64,000 nt of DNA from Bacillus_I endophytica_A (lineage in GTDB: Bacteria; Bacillota; Bacilli; Bacillales; Bacillaceae_H), in contig NZ_JALAMS010000001.1 in the NCBI RefSeq assembly GCF_026790145.1, forward strand, positions 700,719 to 764,718, written 5' to 3'. The notes under the pieces are model-generated. The model did not search any database. It had not been told where the DNA came from and saw only the letters and a list, made by a program, of their open reading frames with translations. Positions within the stretch are counted from its first letter, which is position 1, and each line of letters begins with the position of its first letter. A program made the position numbers and the translations under genes. Positions 16,305-25,786 of the stretch are shown piece after piece.

Positions 16305-17672
16305 ATGTCAAAAGAGCGGGAAGTCGCACGCGAAATTTTAGCTTGTCTTGGGTTTGAGGAGAATGTCGCTAATTTTACAAATTGTATGACAAGGCTTAGA
16401 GTGAACGTCTATAACCGAGAAGAGGTCAATATTCAAAAACTCGAAGAAATAGACGGCGTTATTGGAGTTGTAGAAGATGAAACAATTCAAATTATTTTAG
16501 GACCTGGTTTTGTGAATAAAGTGGCTTCAGAATTTCAGCAGTTTTTTGATCAATCTTCAGTTGAAGAAGATCAAAAAAGAAAAATTCAAGAAAAGAACAA
16601 TACCCCTTTTAAAAATGGTCTAAAGAAAATTGGAAACGTCTTCATCCCTCTTTTGCCAGGACTTATTGCTTCAGGACTTATTAATGGGATTGTAAGTACG
16701 CTTATCAACGGCGGTGTTGATGAAGCAAATGAACTGATTGTGTTAATGAAGTTTATTGGAGGATGTATTTTCACCTATCTGGGAGTTTTTGTTGGGATTA
16801 ATGCTGCAAAAGAATTTGGGGGTACGCCAGTTCTGGGGGGAATTGCAGGTTTATTAATTATTAACCCAGCTCTTGATACTCTTGATCTTACAATTATGGG
16901 AGAAGAAGTAACAGCAGGACGGGGCGGACTTATTGCTGTTTTGATCTCAGCTTGGTTTATGACCGTTATTGAACGAAATGTAAGAAAGTTTATTCCAAGC
17001 GCTGTAGACATTATTTTAACTCCTCTTCTTACGCTTCTTATTGTTGGAATAAGTACAATGTATATTATTCAGCCATTAGGAGGGCTTCTTTCAGAAGGGA
17101 TTCTAAGCATCTTAACTGCTGTACTAGAAATAGGTGGGCCTCTCGCTGGTGCTGTACTAGCAGGTACATTTTTACCTCTTGTAATGGTAGGGCTTCATCA
17201 CGGATTGATTCCTCTTCATATGGAATTTATTCAAGCAACAGGAGCTACTCCTCTTCTACCGATTTTAGCGATGGCTGGGGCAGGTCAAGTTGGAGCAGGG
17301 CTTGCTATCTTAGTAAAAACGAAGAACGAGCGCATTAAGAAAAACTTGTATGGAGCGCTTCCAGTAGGATTTTTAGGGGTAGGAGAACCGCTTTTATATG
17401 GGGTGACTTTACCGCTTGGACGTCCATTTATTACAGCATGTCTAGGCGCTGCTGTTGGAGGAGCTTCACAAGCTGTTTTCGCAACAGCAACAAAAGCAGT
17501 AGGAATCTCAGGGCTCCCGCTTACATTACTTGTTGTAGATGGGAAAATTATTTTATACTTGCTTGGTCTTTTAATCTCCTACGGGGCAGGTTTCATTTTT
17601 ACTTACTTTTTTGGCTATAAAGAAGAAATGGCTCAAAACCTTAGGAAAGAAAAAGAGGTTTCAGTAGAATAG
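16305..17672 (+). CDS. murP: PTS MurNAc transporter, EIIBC
   Basis: 455 aa. EIIB domain (about 1-85) with phosphorylated Cys27 in FTNCMTRLRV, then a glucose-superfamily EIIC domain (about 105-440) with about ten transmembrane helices. No EIIA is fused, so a separate EIIA-Glc must supply phosphate. Adjacency to murQ and murR makes MurNAc the likely substrate. A strong terminator ends the operon; nagZ and amiE, present at this locus in B. subtilis, are not here. Confidence 0.9.
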   Translation: MSKEREVAREILACLGFEENVANFTNCMTRLRVNVYNREEVNIQKLEEIDGVIGVVEDETIQIILGPGFVNKVASEFQQFFDQSSVEEDQKRKIQEKNNTPFKNGLKKIGNVFIPLLPGLIASGLINGIVSTLINGGVDEANELIVLMKFIGGCIFTYLGVFVGINAAKEFGGTPVLGGIAGLLIINPALDTLDLTIMGEEVTAGRGGLIAVLISAWFMTVIERNVRKFIPSAVDIILTPLLTLLIVGISTMYIIQPLGGLLSEGILSILTAVLEIGGPLAGAVLAGTFLPLVMVGLHHGLIPLHMEFIQATGATPLLPILAMAGAGQVGAGLAILVKTKNERIKKNLYGALPVGFLGVGEPLLYGVTLPLGRPFITACLGAAVGGASQAVFATATKAVGISGLPLTLLVVDGKIILYLLGLLISYGAGFIFTYFFGYKEEMAQNLRKEKEVSVE

Positions 17673-17682
17673 AAGGCAAAAG

Positions 17683-17711
17683 GCGTCTCGCATATGCGAG
17701 ACGCTTTTTTT
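17683..17711. terminator. bidirectional terminator
   Basis: GCGTCTCGCA / TGCGAGACGC stem (extendable by AT/AT) and seven T, between convergent murP and ytoQ. Confidence 0.9.
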
Positions 17712-18150
17712 ATGAGAATACGTAAGAAAGAGCTTGCAAAGCTTGCTGTGGTGTTTCTACAACAACTTGTGCTTTGTTTGACAGTTCTTTTAATGGGTGA
17801 TGAAGAGTTTCCGGGCGAACTAAAATAAGCGGTTTTCCTTTTTCAATTGCGCGTGATGCATCCATTGCTGTATTCCACTGTTTATATTTATCTCCGAAAA
17901 GAGCAATAACAACATCACTTTTATTCATTAAAATTTCAGTTCGTAGATTATTAATAGAAGAAGCTGCTTCATCTTTGAAAATATTATTAGGTTGTTTTCC
18001 TAGAATTTCTTCACCAATGTTATCAGAACGATCGTGATTTTCCATCGGACCAACAAATGTAAGTGGTAAATTTAAGTCGCTTGCTTCATTTTTTAATATA
18101 TCGCGCCAATTATCGTGAATCTGTCCTGCTAAGTAAACAGTAAGTTCCAT
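17710..18150 (-). CDS. ytoQ: YtoQ family protein
   Basis: 146 aa from the ATG at 18150, preceded on the minus strand by AAAGGAGGATT; an in-frame extension upstream has no ribosome site. It begins ELTVYLAGQIHDNWR and has GPMENHDRSDNIGEEILG, a nucleoside 2-deoxyribosyltransferase-like fold seen in the YtoQ family. Enzymatic role is not established. Convergent with murP. Confidence 0.85.
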   Translation of the reverse strand: MELTVYLAGQIHDNWRDILKNEASDLNLPLTFVGPMENHDRSDNIGEEILGKQPNNIFKDEAASSINNLRTEILMNKSDVVIALFGDKYKQWNTAMDASRAIEKGKPLILVRPETLHHPLKELSNKAQVVVETPQQALQALSYVFS

Positions 18151-18435
18151 TATGTAATCCTCCTTTTTCAGTTCATTATACCTTTTTATCATAAGAAAGA
18201 AACCTTTCTTTAGAAAGGTGCTTTTGTATTAGTTCTGTAATACTTGTTGTTTAATTTACAATTAGTTAACAAAGTTGAGTATAATTAAAATTTAAGAAAG
18301 TTAAATATATTTTAATTTTTCTAAAATCTCATAGAATTCTAATATTTATCTAATTATTCTCTCATATTTTCCTTTTATTCTTTAAAAGAACATAAAAGAA
18401 AACGGTTCAACTTAAAAAGCCGTAGGGAAGAAAGG

Positions 18436-19029
18436 ATGAATAAGGTGGAACGATTAGAAAGCATGTTAAAGAAAAATGAGGAATTTGTAGCAAAAGGTGA
18501 AGGAGAAAAGTTTAAAGCAAGTAAATTTTCTAATAAAAACATGCTTGTCATTACATGCATGGACGCTCGTTTAATTAAAATGTTGCCAGAAGCCCTTGGT
18601 TTAAAAAATGGAGATGCCAACATTATTAAAACAGCAGGTGCTCTTGTTTGTGGAAAAAGTGAAAATGTTCTTAGAAGCATCCTTGTTTCTGTCTATGAGC
18701 TTGGTGTTGAAGAAATTTTTGTCGTAGGACATTATGATTGCGGTATGGCAGGATTTTGCTGCGACAATTTACTTGAAAAATGGAAGGATAGAAGTGACGT
18801 TCAACAAGGTGTGCAACAATTATCAAATGAAGGAGTTAATCTCAAAAGATGGCTCAAAGGATTTGATCATATAGAAGATAGCGTGAAAGAGAGCGTTTCA
18901 TTCCTCCATGAGTACCCACTTCTGCCTCAAGGTATAAAAATTCACGGTCTTATCATTGATCCAGAGAATGGAAAGGTTGATCATGTCACATCGCTTACAA
19001 AAGAAGAAAGAGCAGAGCGTACTGTTTAA
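18436..19029 (+). CDS. beta-carbonic anhydrase (YtiB-like)
   Basis: 197 aa zinc enzyme interconverting CO2 and bicarbonate. Zinc ligands C41, H99 and C102 with the D43/R45 dyad (CMDARL and GHYDCGM) are intact, so it should be active. Start could also be GTG 18445; spacing does not clearly decide. It is followed within 41 bases by a SulP transporter gene, suggesting CO2/bicarbonate handling as a unit. Confidence 0.9.
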   Translation: MNKVERLESMLKKNEEFVAKGEGEKFKASKFSNKNMLVITCMDARLIKMLPEALGLKNGDANIIKTAGALVCGKSENVLRSILVSVYELGVEEIFVVGHYDCGMAGFCCDNLLEKWKDRSDVQQGVQQLSNEGVNLKRWLKGFDHIEDSVKESVSFLHEYPLLPQGIKIHGLIIDPENGKVDHVTSLTKEERAERTV

Positions 19030-19070
19030 GAAAAAGTGAGGATGAAGGAAGATGGGCGAGGAGGAAGAAG

Positions 19071-20327
19071 ATGAATAAAACAAAGAAACAGCCGTATACG
19101 CTTGAGATGCTGAGGCGTGATTTGATTGCTGGGATTATTGTAGGAATCGTAGCTATTCCACTTGGGATGGGATTTGCTATTGCTTCAGGAACGGAACCTG
19201 TACACGGAATTTATACCGTTGTAATTGCCGGGATTATTGTTTCTACATTAGGAGGCTCAAAATTTCAGATTGCAGGACCAACAGGGGCATTTGTTCCGAT
19301 ACTGCTCGGGATTGTCACACAGTACGGATTTGATAATCTAATGATTGCGACTTTTATGGCAGGGCTTATTCTCATTGTGCTTGGATTATGTAAAGCAGGT
19401 TCGCTTGTTAAGTATATTCCAAAACCTGTTATTATCGGTTTTACAGCCGGGATTGCGATCATCATTTTCTATGGCCAACTTCCCCACTTTTTAGGGCTAT
19501 ACGATACAAATGATGAAGCTGGATTTTTAGGTGGTATGGTTTCCATTGTTAAAAGTCTACCAGATGCCAACTTTTATGGAGTGTTAACAGGCATTGTTGG
19601 TCTTGTAAGCATTATTTTAGCAATTCGCTTTGTTCCTAAAATTCCAGGTGCTCTTATTGGGGTTCTCGTCTCAACTGCTTTTGCGCTTTTGCTTTTCCCT
19701 GATAAGCTTGTAACCATTAATACTCTCTACGGAGCAATCCCGAACACGCTTCCACAGTTTGGCCTTCCTGAAATTACGCTAGAAAAAATTATTACCCTTA
19801 TTCCTGCGGCGTTAGCCATTGCCTTCTTAGGTGGTTTGGAATCTCTACTTTCGGCTGTTGTAGCAGATGAAATGGCTGGCACAAAGCATAAAAGTAATCG
19901 GGAGATTGTTGCCCAAGGCATTGCAAACACTATATTACCATTTTTTCAAGGAATTCCTGCTACAGGAGCTATTGCAAGAACGGCAACAAATATTCGAAAC
20001 AAAGCAGCAACTCGATTCTCAGGCGTTGTGCATGCTTTATTCGCCTTAATTGTCCTCCTTGTGCTCGCTCCTTATGCCTCTCATATTCCGCTTGCAAGCC
20101 TTGCCCCAGTTTTAATGGTGGTAGCGTGGAATATGAGTGAACGTAAACATTTTGCGGGCATTGTAAAAGAAAAATCACGTGAATCATTTGTATTGCTTGT
20201 TACCTTCTTTTTCACCGTCTTTTTTGATCTGATGGTTGGAATTGGCATTGGAATGCTCGCATACTTTGTCCTTAACTTTAATAAGACAGCAATAGGGAAG
20301 AAAGTTCGCTCAACTGCTGGAATGTAA
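19071..20327 (+). CDS. SulP family anion transporter without STAS domain
   Basis: 418 aa inner-membrane transporter. The SulP core (LIAGIIVGIVAIPLGMGFAIASG at the start; FQIAGPTGAFVPI; 'GIPATGAIARTATNIRNKAATR') is complete. Typical SulP proteins have about 480-550 residues because a cytoplasmic STAS domain follows; here the protein ends after the last helices. Gene order with carbonic anhydrase suggests a bicarbonate substrate, as in the known SulP-CA fusions and BicA; sulfate is not ruled out. RBS: GGAGGAAG. Confidence 0.85.
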   Translation: MNKTKKQPYTLEMLRRDLIAGIIVGIVAIPLGMGFAIASGTEPVHGIYTVVIAGIIVSTLGGSKFQIAGPTGAFVPILLGIVTQYGFDNLMIATFMAGLILIVLGLCKAGSLVKYIPKPVIIGFTAGIAIIIFYGQLPHFLGLYDTNDEAGFLGGMVSIVKSLPDANFYGVLTGIVGLVSIILAIRFVPKIPGALIGVLVSTAFALLLFPDKLVTINTLYGAIPNTLPQFGLPEITLEKIITLIPAALAIAFLGGLESLLSAVVADEMAGTKHKSNREIVAQGIANTILPFFQGIPATGAIARTATNIRNKAATRFSGVVHALFALIVLLVLAPYASHIPLASLAPVLMVVAWNMSERKHFAGIVKEKSRESFVLLVTFFFTVFFDLMVGIGIGMLAYFVLNFNKTAIGKKVRSTAGM

Positions 20328-20477
20328 GAAAAACGATATGATGTGTTCGTGCTTCTAACAAAAAAGAAGACAAAACATGTAAATTAATCTACAGTAAAGG
20401 TAAGTCCTTTGAGTACAGGTATATTGTTAAGAAACTCCGTCCATGGTGGACTTTAGGTAAAAGTTCATCCTCTATTA

Positions 20478-20514
20478 AAGCATTTTCTCTAAACAAGAGA
20501 GAATGCTTTTTTTT
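20478..20514 (+). terminator. rho-independent terminator
   Basis: 13-bp stem AAGCATTTTCTCT / AGAGAGAATGCTT, 5-base loop, eight T. It ends the carbonic anhydrase-SulP unit about 150 bases after the SulP stop. Confidence 0.88.
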
Positions 20515-20609
20515 ATCTTGTTTTTAAAAAAAGAAGGAATAAGAGAAGGAAACGATGAAGCTATGATGAAGCGAATTTTATTCTGAAAATAACGAGGAGG
20601 AGGGTGTAT

Positions 20610-21512
20610 ATGATAAATGCAGAAGAAAGATTTGAAGAATATGAATCTAAACAGGGCTCTTACTATCTTTATGTGCCACCAAATAATCGCCCACACGAAA
20701 AGTCTCCACTTATGGTTGTCTTGCATGGATGCACGCAAAATCCTTTCATTATTGCTACGGCAACAGAAATGAATGATACGGCTCGACAAAACAATTTTCT
20801 TGTTTTATATCCTGATCAGCCAAGAAGTGAAGATTCTGGAAAATGCTGGAGTTGGCATGATGTAGATCATCAAGAAAGAGGGAAAGGAGAGCCTCACAAA
20901 ATTGTTAGCATGATTAATCATGTAAAAGAAAAATATGAAATATCTGATATATACATAACAGGTCTTTCTGCCGGAGCGGCAATGGCTCTGATCGTAGGGG
21001 GCGTTTATCCAGAGCTTTTTTCAGGAATAGGAGTTGTAGGAGGTCTCCCTTATAAAGCAGCCGAAACCAAATCAGAGCGTGCGCTTGCTATGATTAATGG
21101 ACCACAGCATGATGCTGAAAAGATGGGAGAGCTTTTATACGAAAAAACGGCTGTGTACGATAAAAGGGTGCCTCTTATTGTCTTTCACGGTACATATGAC
21201 TGTGTTGTTCATCCAATAAATGCCAATAAATTAATAAAACAGTGGATCACTTTGTGTAATTTAATGAACAAAAATGAAAAAGACGGCAAGATTCCCTCTA
21301 CTCCTGTTCGAACACATAAGGGGGCGGTACCGCTTGGGAAGACGTATAAAATTGAAGAATATGAATCTCCGGATAAAAGCATCAAAATTCACTACGTATC
21401 AATCAATAGCATGCTTCATTCATGGCCAGGAGGAAGCGTAAAAGGAACGTTCACAGATCCTCTTGCTCCAAGTGCTAGTGAAATGATGTGGCACTTTTTT
21501 AAACAGCAATAA
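20610..21512 (+). CDS. PHB depolymerase-type alpha/beta hydrolase (esterase)
   Basis: 300 aa. ATG 20610 chosen because GGAGGAGGG is 8 bases upstream. The alpha/beta hydrolase fold shows the oxyanion segment LMVVLHGCTQN, the nucleophile S120 in GLSAGAA, the aspartate in FHGTYDCVVHP and the histidine in SMLHSWPGG. No signal peptide is visible, so unlike extracellular PHB depolymerases it is probably intracellular. Substrate uncertain: polyhydroxybutyrate or a feruloyl/acyl ester. Confidence 0.82.
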   Translation: MINAEERFEEYESKQGSYYLYVPPNNRPHEKSPLMVVLHGCTQNPFIIATATEMNDTARQNNFLVLYPDQPRSEDSGKCWSWHDVDHQERGKGEPHKIVSMINHVKEKYEISDIYITGLSAGAAMALIVGGVYPELFSGIGVVGGLPYKAAETKSERALAMINGPQHDAEKMGELLYEKTAVYDKRVPLIVFHGTYDCVVHPINANKLIKQWITLCNLMNKNEKDGKIPSTPVRTHKGAVPLGKTYKIEEYESPDKSIKIHYVSINSMLHSWPGGSVKGTFTDPLAPSASEMMWHFFKQQ

Positions 21513-21624
21513 GCTTGATTATTTTGAATGTTAGGAAAATAAACGAACGCCTTACGGAGAACTTAACAGGTATGCTATACTTGAAAAAATTTAACTTCAA
21601 ACCTTAAAAGAAGGGAAGCATATA

Positions 21625-22917
21625 ATGAAAAAAGCGTTCTATCATTGCGATATATTCACCTTAGATCAGGAAAAAATAATTAAAGACGGAATGATTATAA
21701 CGGAAGACGAGAAAATTGCCTATATTGGAAAAATGGAAGAAGAGCGATTGCAAGATTGTGAAGAAACTTACAACTGGAGCGGGAAATGGGTTATGCCAGG
21801 GCTTGTGAATTCACATGTTCATATTGTCATGAACATTCTACGTGGTGTTGGAGATGATATGCTTCTTCATCCATGGCTAACGGAAAAAATTTGGCCGCTT
21901 GAAGCGAAGTTTACAACAGATCTTGCTATTACAAGCTCAAAAGCAGCTATTGTTGAAATGATAAAGAGCGGGACAACGCTTTTTAACGACATGTTTAATC
22001 CAATTGGTCTTGATGTATTTAAACTTTACGAAGCGGTAAAAGATACCGGAATGAAAGGTAATTTGGCGTATACCCTGTTTTCTAATGACAAGGGAGATGA
22101 AGCTATAGCAAAAGAAGCCTATGATATTGCTCAATATATTAAGAAAGATCGTTCATTCATTAGAACAACAGTTGCTCCACACAGTCCATATTCTTGTAAT
22201 GAAGAGCTTCTGCGTTCATCTGTTTCAATTGCAAAAGAGCTTGACTTACCTCTTCACATTCACGTGTCTGAAACAGAAAAAGAGATGAATGATTGTCTTA
22301 GCGAACATGAAGCAACTCCTGTACAATATCTAGCAGATCTTGGTTTTTACGAACAGCCCACCATTTTTGCTCATGGAGTTGTCTTAACAGACGAAGATGT
22401 TGCTCTTTTAAATGAAAAAGGAACATCAATTGCTCATAACCCTATTAGTAATTTAAAGCTAGGATCTGGAGTTGCAGATATTTCTCGCCTAAATCGTGCA
22501 GGCGTGAACGTAGCTATTGCAACAGATAGCGTTGCTTCTAATAATAATTTAGATATGTTCGAAGAAATGAGAACAGCTGCACTTTTGCAAAAAGGTACAC
22601 ATAAAACGCCAGAAGCAATGCCTGCTTATAGCATGCTAAAAATGGCAACCTTGAATGGAGCAAAAGCGTTAGGATATGAGGATACAGGTGTATTAAAAGA
22701 AGGATACAAAGCAGATTTCATTTCGATTGATCCAAGAGATAAAATCCATCTTCAACCTCTTGTAAATGCCTCTTCACATCTCCTATATGCAGCAAGTGGA
22801 AAAGATGTTTCTGATAGTGTTATTAACGGAAATATCGTAATGGAAAACCGCGTTCTCTTAACGCTAGATGAAGAAAGAATCATATACGATCTAAATTACT
22901 ACTATAAAACATTATAA
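21625..22917 (+). CDS. amidohydrolase, MtaD/SsnA-type (5'-methylthioadenosine/SAH deaminase family)
   Basis: 430 aa. TIM-barrel metal hydrolase with ligands H64/H66 (NSHVH), H213 with E216 (HIHVSETE), H250 and D301 (ATDS). The long NILRGVGDDMLLHPWLTEKIWPLE segment is characteristic of the MTA/SAH deaminase group, which deaminates 5'-methylthioadenosine. RBS GAAGGGAAG before ATG. It appears monocistronic with a terminator after it. Related chlorohydrolases and guanine deaminases cannot be excluded. Confidence 0.82.
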   Translation: MKKAFYHCDIFTLDQEKIIKDGMIITEDEKIAYIGKMEEERLQDCEETYNWSGKWVMPGLVNSHVHIVMNILRGVGDDMLLHPWLTEKIWPLEAKFTTDLAITSSKAAIVEMIKSGTTLFNDMFNPIGLDVFKLYEAVKDTGMKGNLAYTLFSNDKGDEAIAKEAYDIAQYIKKDRSFIRTTVAPHSPYSCNEELLRSSVSIAKELDLPLHIHVSETEKEMNDCLSEHEATPVQYLADLGFYEQPTIFAHGVVLTDEDVALLNEKGTSIAHNPISNLKLGSGVADISRLNRAGVNVAIATDSVASNNNLDMFEEMRTAALLQKGTHKTPEAMPAYSMLKMATLNGAKALGYEDTGVLKEGYKADFISIDPRDKIHLQPLVNASSHLLYAASGKDVSDSVINGNIVMENRVLLTLDEERIIYDLNYYYKTL

Positions 22918-22924
22918 AATGTAA

Positions 22925-22953
22925 AAAAGGTGCTACTTTTAGCACCTTTTTTA
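22925..22953 (+). terminator. rho-independent terminator
   Basis: 10-bp stem AAAAGGTGCT / AGCACCTTTT with a 6-base loop and T run, just after the amidohydrolase. Confidence 0.88.
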
Positions 22954-23110
22954 CGCTTTCTCCTTTCCTAATGTTCCCAACATGAGAGAATTATGATAGC
23001 ATTTGAAATGCGGATAACAGATGATAATGAAAGAAACACAATCTTTTTACATAAAAAAAGAAAGAACCGTGAATAGTAAAAAACACGGCTTACATAAAAA
23101 GGAGAAAACG

Positions 23111-23950
23111 ATGACAAAACGCATTTTTATCGCGATTGGGTTACTTCTGCTTCTCGTGAGTTCTGAGCATAGATTTGTTCTAGCACAATCTACTCATCCT
23201 ATTTTAAATATTGCTCATCGTGGTGCGTCTGCATATGCACCTGAACATACGATGATTTCTTATAAAAAAGCTCTTGATATGGGAGCAGACTATCTTGAAA
23301 TAGACCTTCAGCAAACAAAGGATGGCGTCCTTGTTGCGATCCATGATTCAAAATTAGGAAGAACAACAAATGGAAAAGGTCGTGTGAAAGATTACACATA
23401 TGATCAATTAAAGAATCTTGATGCTGGTTCATGGTTTAATCGAAAATATCCTAAGCAAGCAAAAGGGTCATTTGAAAAAGAATCAATACTATCACTCGAA
23501 GAAATTTTTGCTTACTTTGGGCGTGATCAGCATTACTATATTGAAACAAAATCGCCTCAAAGTTATAAAGGAATGGAAGAGAATTTGCTTAAGCTTGTGG
23601 ATAAATACAATATTCCAGAAGAGCATCTTTTAATTGAATCTTTCAGTGCGAAAAGTTTAAAAAGCATTCATGAGAAGAAGCCTGAACTTTCACTCATTAA
23701 GCTTTCTCTTTGTCGTCCATCATTACAGGAAATAAAGGAAATTAAAACGTATGCAGACGGAATTGGTTCCCGTGCTACGTGTTTAGATAAAGGATATATT
23801 GAAAAAGTCCATAGTCAAGGTTTGTTTCTTCATGCTTTTACAGTCAATGATAAAAAGGCAATGGGGAAGCTGATACATTGGGGCGTAGATGGTCTTTTTA
23901 CCAATAATCCTGACGTATTAAAGGATGTAATTGAGAATCAGAACTCATAG
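23111..23950 (+). CDS. secreted glycerophosphodiester phosphodiesterase
   Basis: 279 aa from ATG 23111 (AAAAGGAG upstream), which puts a clear signal peptide (about 1-26) at the N-terminus. GDPD TIM-barrel domain: IAHRGASAYAPEHT, YLEIDLQQTKDGVLVAIHD and the C-terminal WGVDGLFTNNPD. It should hydrolyse glycerophosphodiesters outside the membrane. Similar to GlpQ-type proteins. A second, cytosolic GDPD lies 1 kb downstream. Confidence 0.9.
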   Translation: MTKRIFIAIGLLLLLVSSEHRFVLAQSTHPILNIAHRGASAYAPEHTMISYKKALDMGADYLEIDLQQTKDGVLVAIHDSKLGRTTNGKGRVKDYTYDQLKNLDAGSWFNRKYPKQAKGSFEKESILSLEEIFAYFGRDQHYYIETKSPQSYKGMEENLLKLVDKYNIPEEHLLIESFSAKSLKSIHEKKPELSLIKLSLCRPSLQEIKEIKTYADGIGSRATCLDKGYIEKVHSQGLFLHAFTVNDKKAMGKLIHWGVDGLFTNNPDVLKDVIENQNS

Positions 23951-24067
23951 AATTTTCTCTTTTTTCTATGTTTTGTTCTTTCTCTTTTTCGTGATAAGAT
24001 GTACAGTGTTGGAATAATTATCAAGTTACCGGTCATATTTGAAATGAAAACAAAAGGGGAGGTTTCA

Positions 24068-24358
24068 TTGTATAGAGAAACAAAAAAGAATATTGCAAAA
24101 ACTTCGTTATGGTTCGGCATAGCAAGCCTTATTTGTACAGGGATCTTCTTTATACCGACTGTTTTACAATTTGCGTTGGGCATTTTCTTTTTCTTCGGGG
24201 CTTTTCTCTTATCTTTTGTTGGAATCGTATTAACGATTATCAGCTTTTTTAAAGAGAAAACAAAAATGTCTATCGTATCGGTCATTATAAATGGTGCTGT
24301 ACTCATCGTCTTTATTCTTCTTTCTATTGCAGCGGCTCACATGCCAAGTACGTATTAA
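24068..24358 (+). CDS. small multi-pass membrane protein, unknown function
   Basis: 96 aa from TTG 24068, selected because AGGGGAGG lies 6 bases upstream. About three hydrophobic helices (about 14-32, 40-62, 72-91) with short polar turns and no recognised motif. Located between the two GDPD genes but with no clear link to them. Confidence 0.6.
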   Translation: MYRETKKNIAKTSLWFGIASLICTGIFFIPTVLQFALGIFFFFGAFLLSFVGIVLTIISFFKEKTKMSIVSVIINGAVLIVFILLSIAAAHMPSTY

Positions 24359-24606
24359 TCAAAAGAGGAAGTTTTCTAAAGAAGCTCTAGAGAGGTCTTA
24401 AACTTTTATTGAAAAGCCTCCTCTTTTATTAAAGAATGCTTGAGAGCAATAGAAATGAAATTTTATATAAAGTACAATCCTAAAAAATACGTTTAGAGTC
24501 GTCAAAAAATGACAGAAACATTTGCATATTTCCTCTTTTTCTCTTAAAGGAAAAGAACGAATAAATAAGAAAATATAAGAAAAAGAGATGAAAGGAACGA
24601 AAGCCA

Positions 24607-24903
24607 GTGAAGCTTAAAAAAAGAATCGTTATACCTGCTGTTGCAGTTGTTGTTCTTGTATGTGCGGCTTTTTTTATTTTTACAAGAGCGGATTATCATG
24701 GGAAAGTAGTTGATATTAGCGGAAGCAAAGTATACCTTGGTCCATTAACTCAAGATGAAGGATATCAAATCATTGAAGTAACAGCAGATAAAGACACAGA
24801 ATTTGAGGGCGGAGATCAAGGCGTGTTTGGACTGAAAAAGGGTCAAGAAGTACACGTATGGTTAAAAAATGGAGAATTAGCAAGCAAAATTTCGGTGGAG
24901 TGA
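24607..24903 (+). CDS. membrane-anchored or exported small protein, DUF3221-like
   Basis: 98 aa from GTG 24607 with AAAGGAAC upstream. An N-terminal hydrophobic segment (about 8-26) precedes a small beta-rich domain (KVVDISGSKVYLG; IIEVTADKDTEFEG; GQEVHVWLKNG), resembling OB-like DUF3221/YobA-type exported domains. Assignment is tentative. The terminator overlaps its stop. Confidence 0.55.
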   Translation: MKLKKRIVIPAVAVVVLVCAAFFIFTRADYHGKVVDISGSKVYLGPLTQDEGYQIIEVTADKDTEFEGGDQGVFGLKKGQEVHVWLKNGELASKISVE

Positions 24904-24924
24904 GTTATTGCTCCACCTTTTTTA
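24894..24924 (+). terminator. rho-independent terminator
   Basis: GGTGGAG / CTCCACC stem with a 10-base loop containing the TGA stop of the preceding gene, followed by seven T. Confidence 0.85.
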
Positions 24925-24953
24925 TGAAGAAAAAAGATAAGAGGGGAGAAGTC

Positions 24954-25682
24954 ATGAACATTGCTCATAGAGGTGCTTCAGGGTATGCCCCGGAAAATAC
25001 GTTTGCCGCTTACTTTTTAGCATTGAAAATGAAGGCAGACTATCTTGAAATTGATGTTCAAATGAGCAGGGATGGAGAACTTGTTCTTATACACGATAAG
25101 ACAGTAGAGCGAACAACGAATGGAAATGGTCTTGTTAGTGAAAAAACGCTTCATGAGCTAAAGGAACTTGATGCTGGAGGGTGGTTTTCCGAAGAGTTTA
25201 AAAACGAGCGTATTCCTACACTCCCAGAAATATTTGCAACATTCCGAACCAAAGTAGGTTTTCTAATCGAACTAAAACATCCTTCTTTATATCCTGGGAT
25301 TGAGGAGAAGCTTGCACGAACGCTTGAAAGTTTTCGATTAGAGGAATCTGACAACATTATTGTTCAGTCTTTCGATGAGAAAGCTGTCCAACGGATTAAG
25401 AAACGTCTTCCAAAAATTTCAGTAGGGGTCCTTGTAAAGTACAGTATATGGGGGATATCTTCTGCAAAATTAAAAGAAATATCAGCATATGCTACATATG
25501 TGAATCCAAACAGAAGACTGATTACAAAGAAGCTTGTGAAACGTATTCATAAAAATGGTATGAAAGTTATTCCTTACGCTGTGCATCGTAAAAAAACAAT
25601 TCAAAGCTTTTATAATCTAGGTGTTGATGGTATTATTTGTGATTATCCTGACCTTGTAGCAGAAAATCAAAAAGCGCGTTAA
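24954..25682 (+). CDS. cytosolic glycerophosphodiester phosphodiesterase
   Basis: 242 aa from ATG 24954 (GAGGGGAGAAG upstream). No signal peptide. Complete GDPD barrel with NIAHRGASGYAPENTFAAY, YLEIDVQMSRDGELVLIHD and NLGVDGIICDYPD. UgpQ-type: expected to hydrolyse glycerophosphodiesters to glycerol-3-P in the cytoplasm. It resembles the secreted enzyme at 23111 over its whole length. Confidence 0.92.
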   Translation: MNIAHRGASGYAPENTFAAYFLALKMKADYLEIDVQMSRDGELVLIHDKTVERTTNGNGLVSEKTLHELKELDAGGWFSEEFKNERIPTLPEIFATFRTKVGFLIELKHPSLYPGIEEKLARTLESFRLEESDNIIVQSFDEKAVQRIKKRLPKISVGVLVKYSIWGISSAKLKEISAYATYVNPNRRLITKKLVKRIHKNGMKVIPYAVHRKKTIQSFYNLGVDGIICDYPDLVAENQKAR

Positions 25683-25786
25683 ACCGACAAAATACGCTTA
25701 TTTTCTGAAAAAGCAATAATTCTTCTTTTCCCAATTAATCTTTCTATTATATAATAATATGGGAAAGTGATGAGGGGGGAGAAAGA

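Noticed and set aside
23021..23110. Extra N-terminal extension of the secreted GDPD
   Set aside because: It would bury the signal peptide and has no ribosome site, while ATG 23111 has AAAAGGAG.
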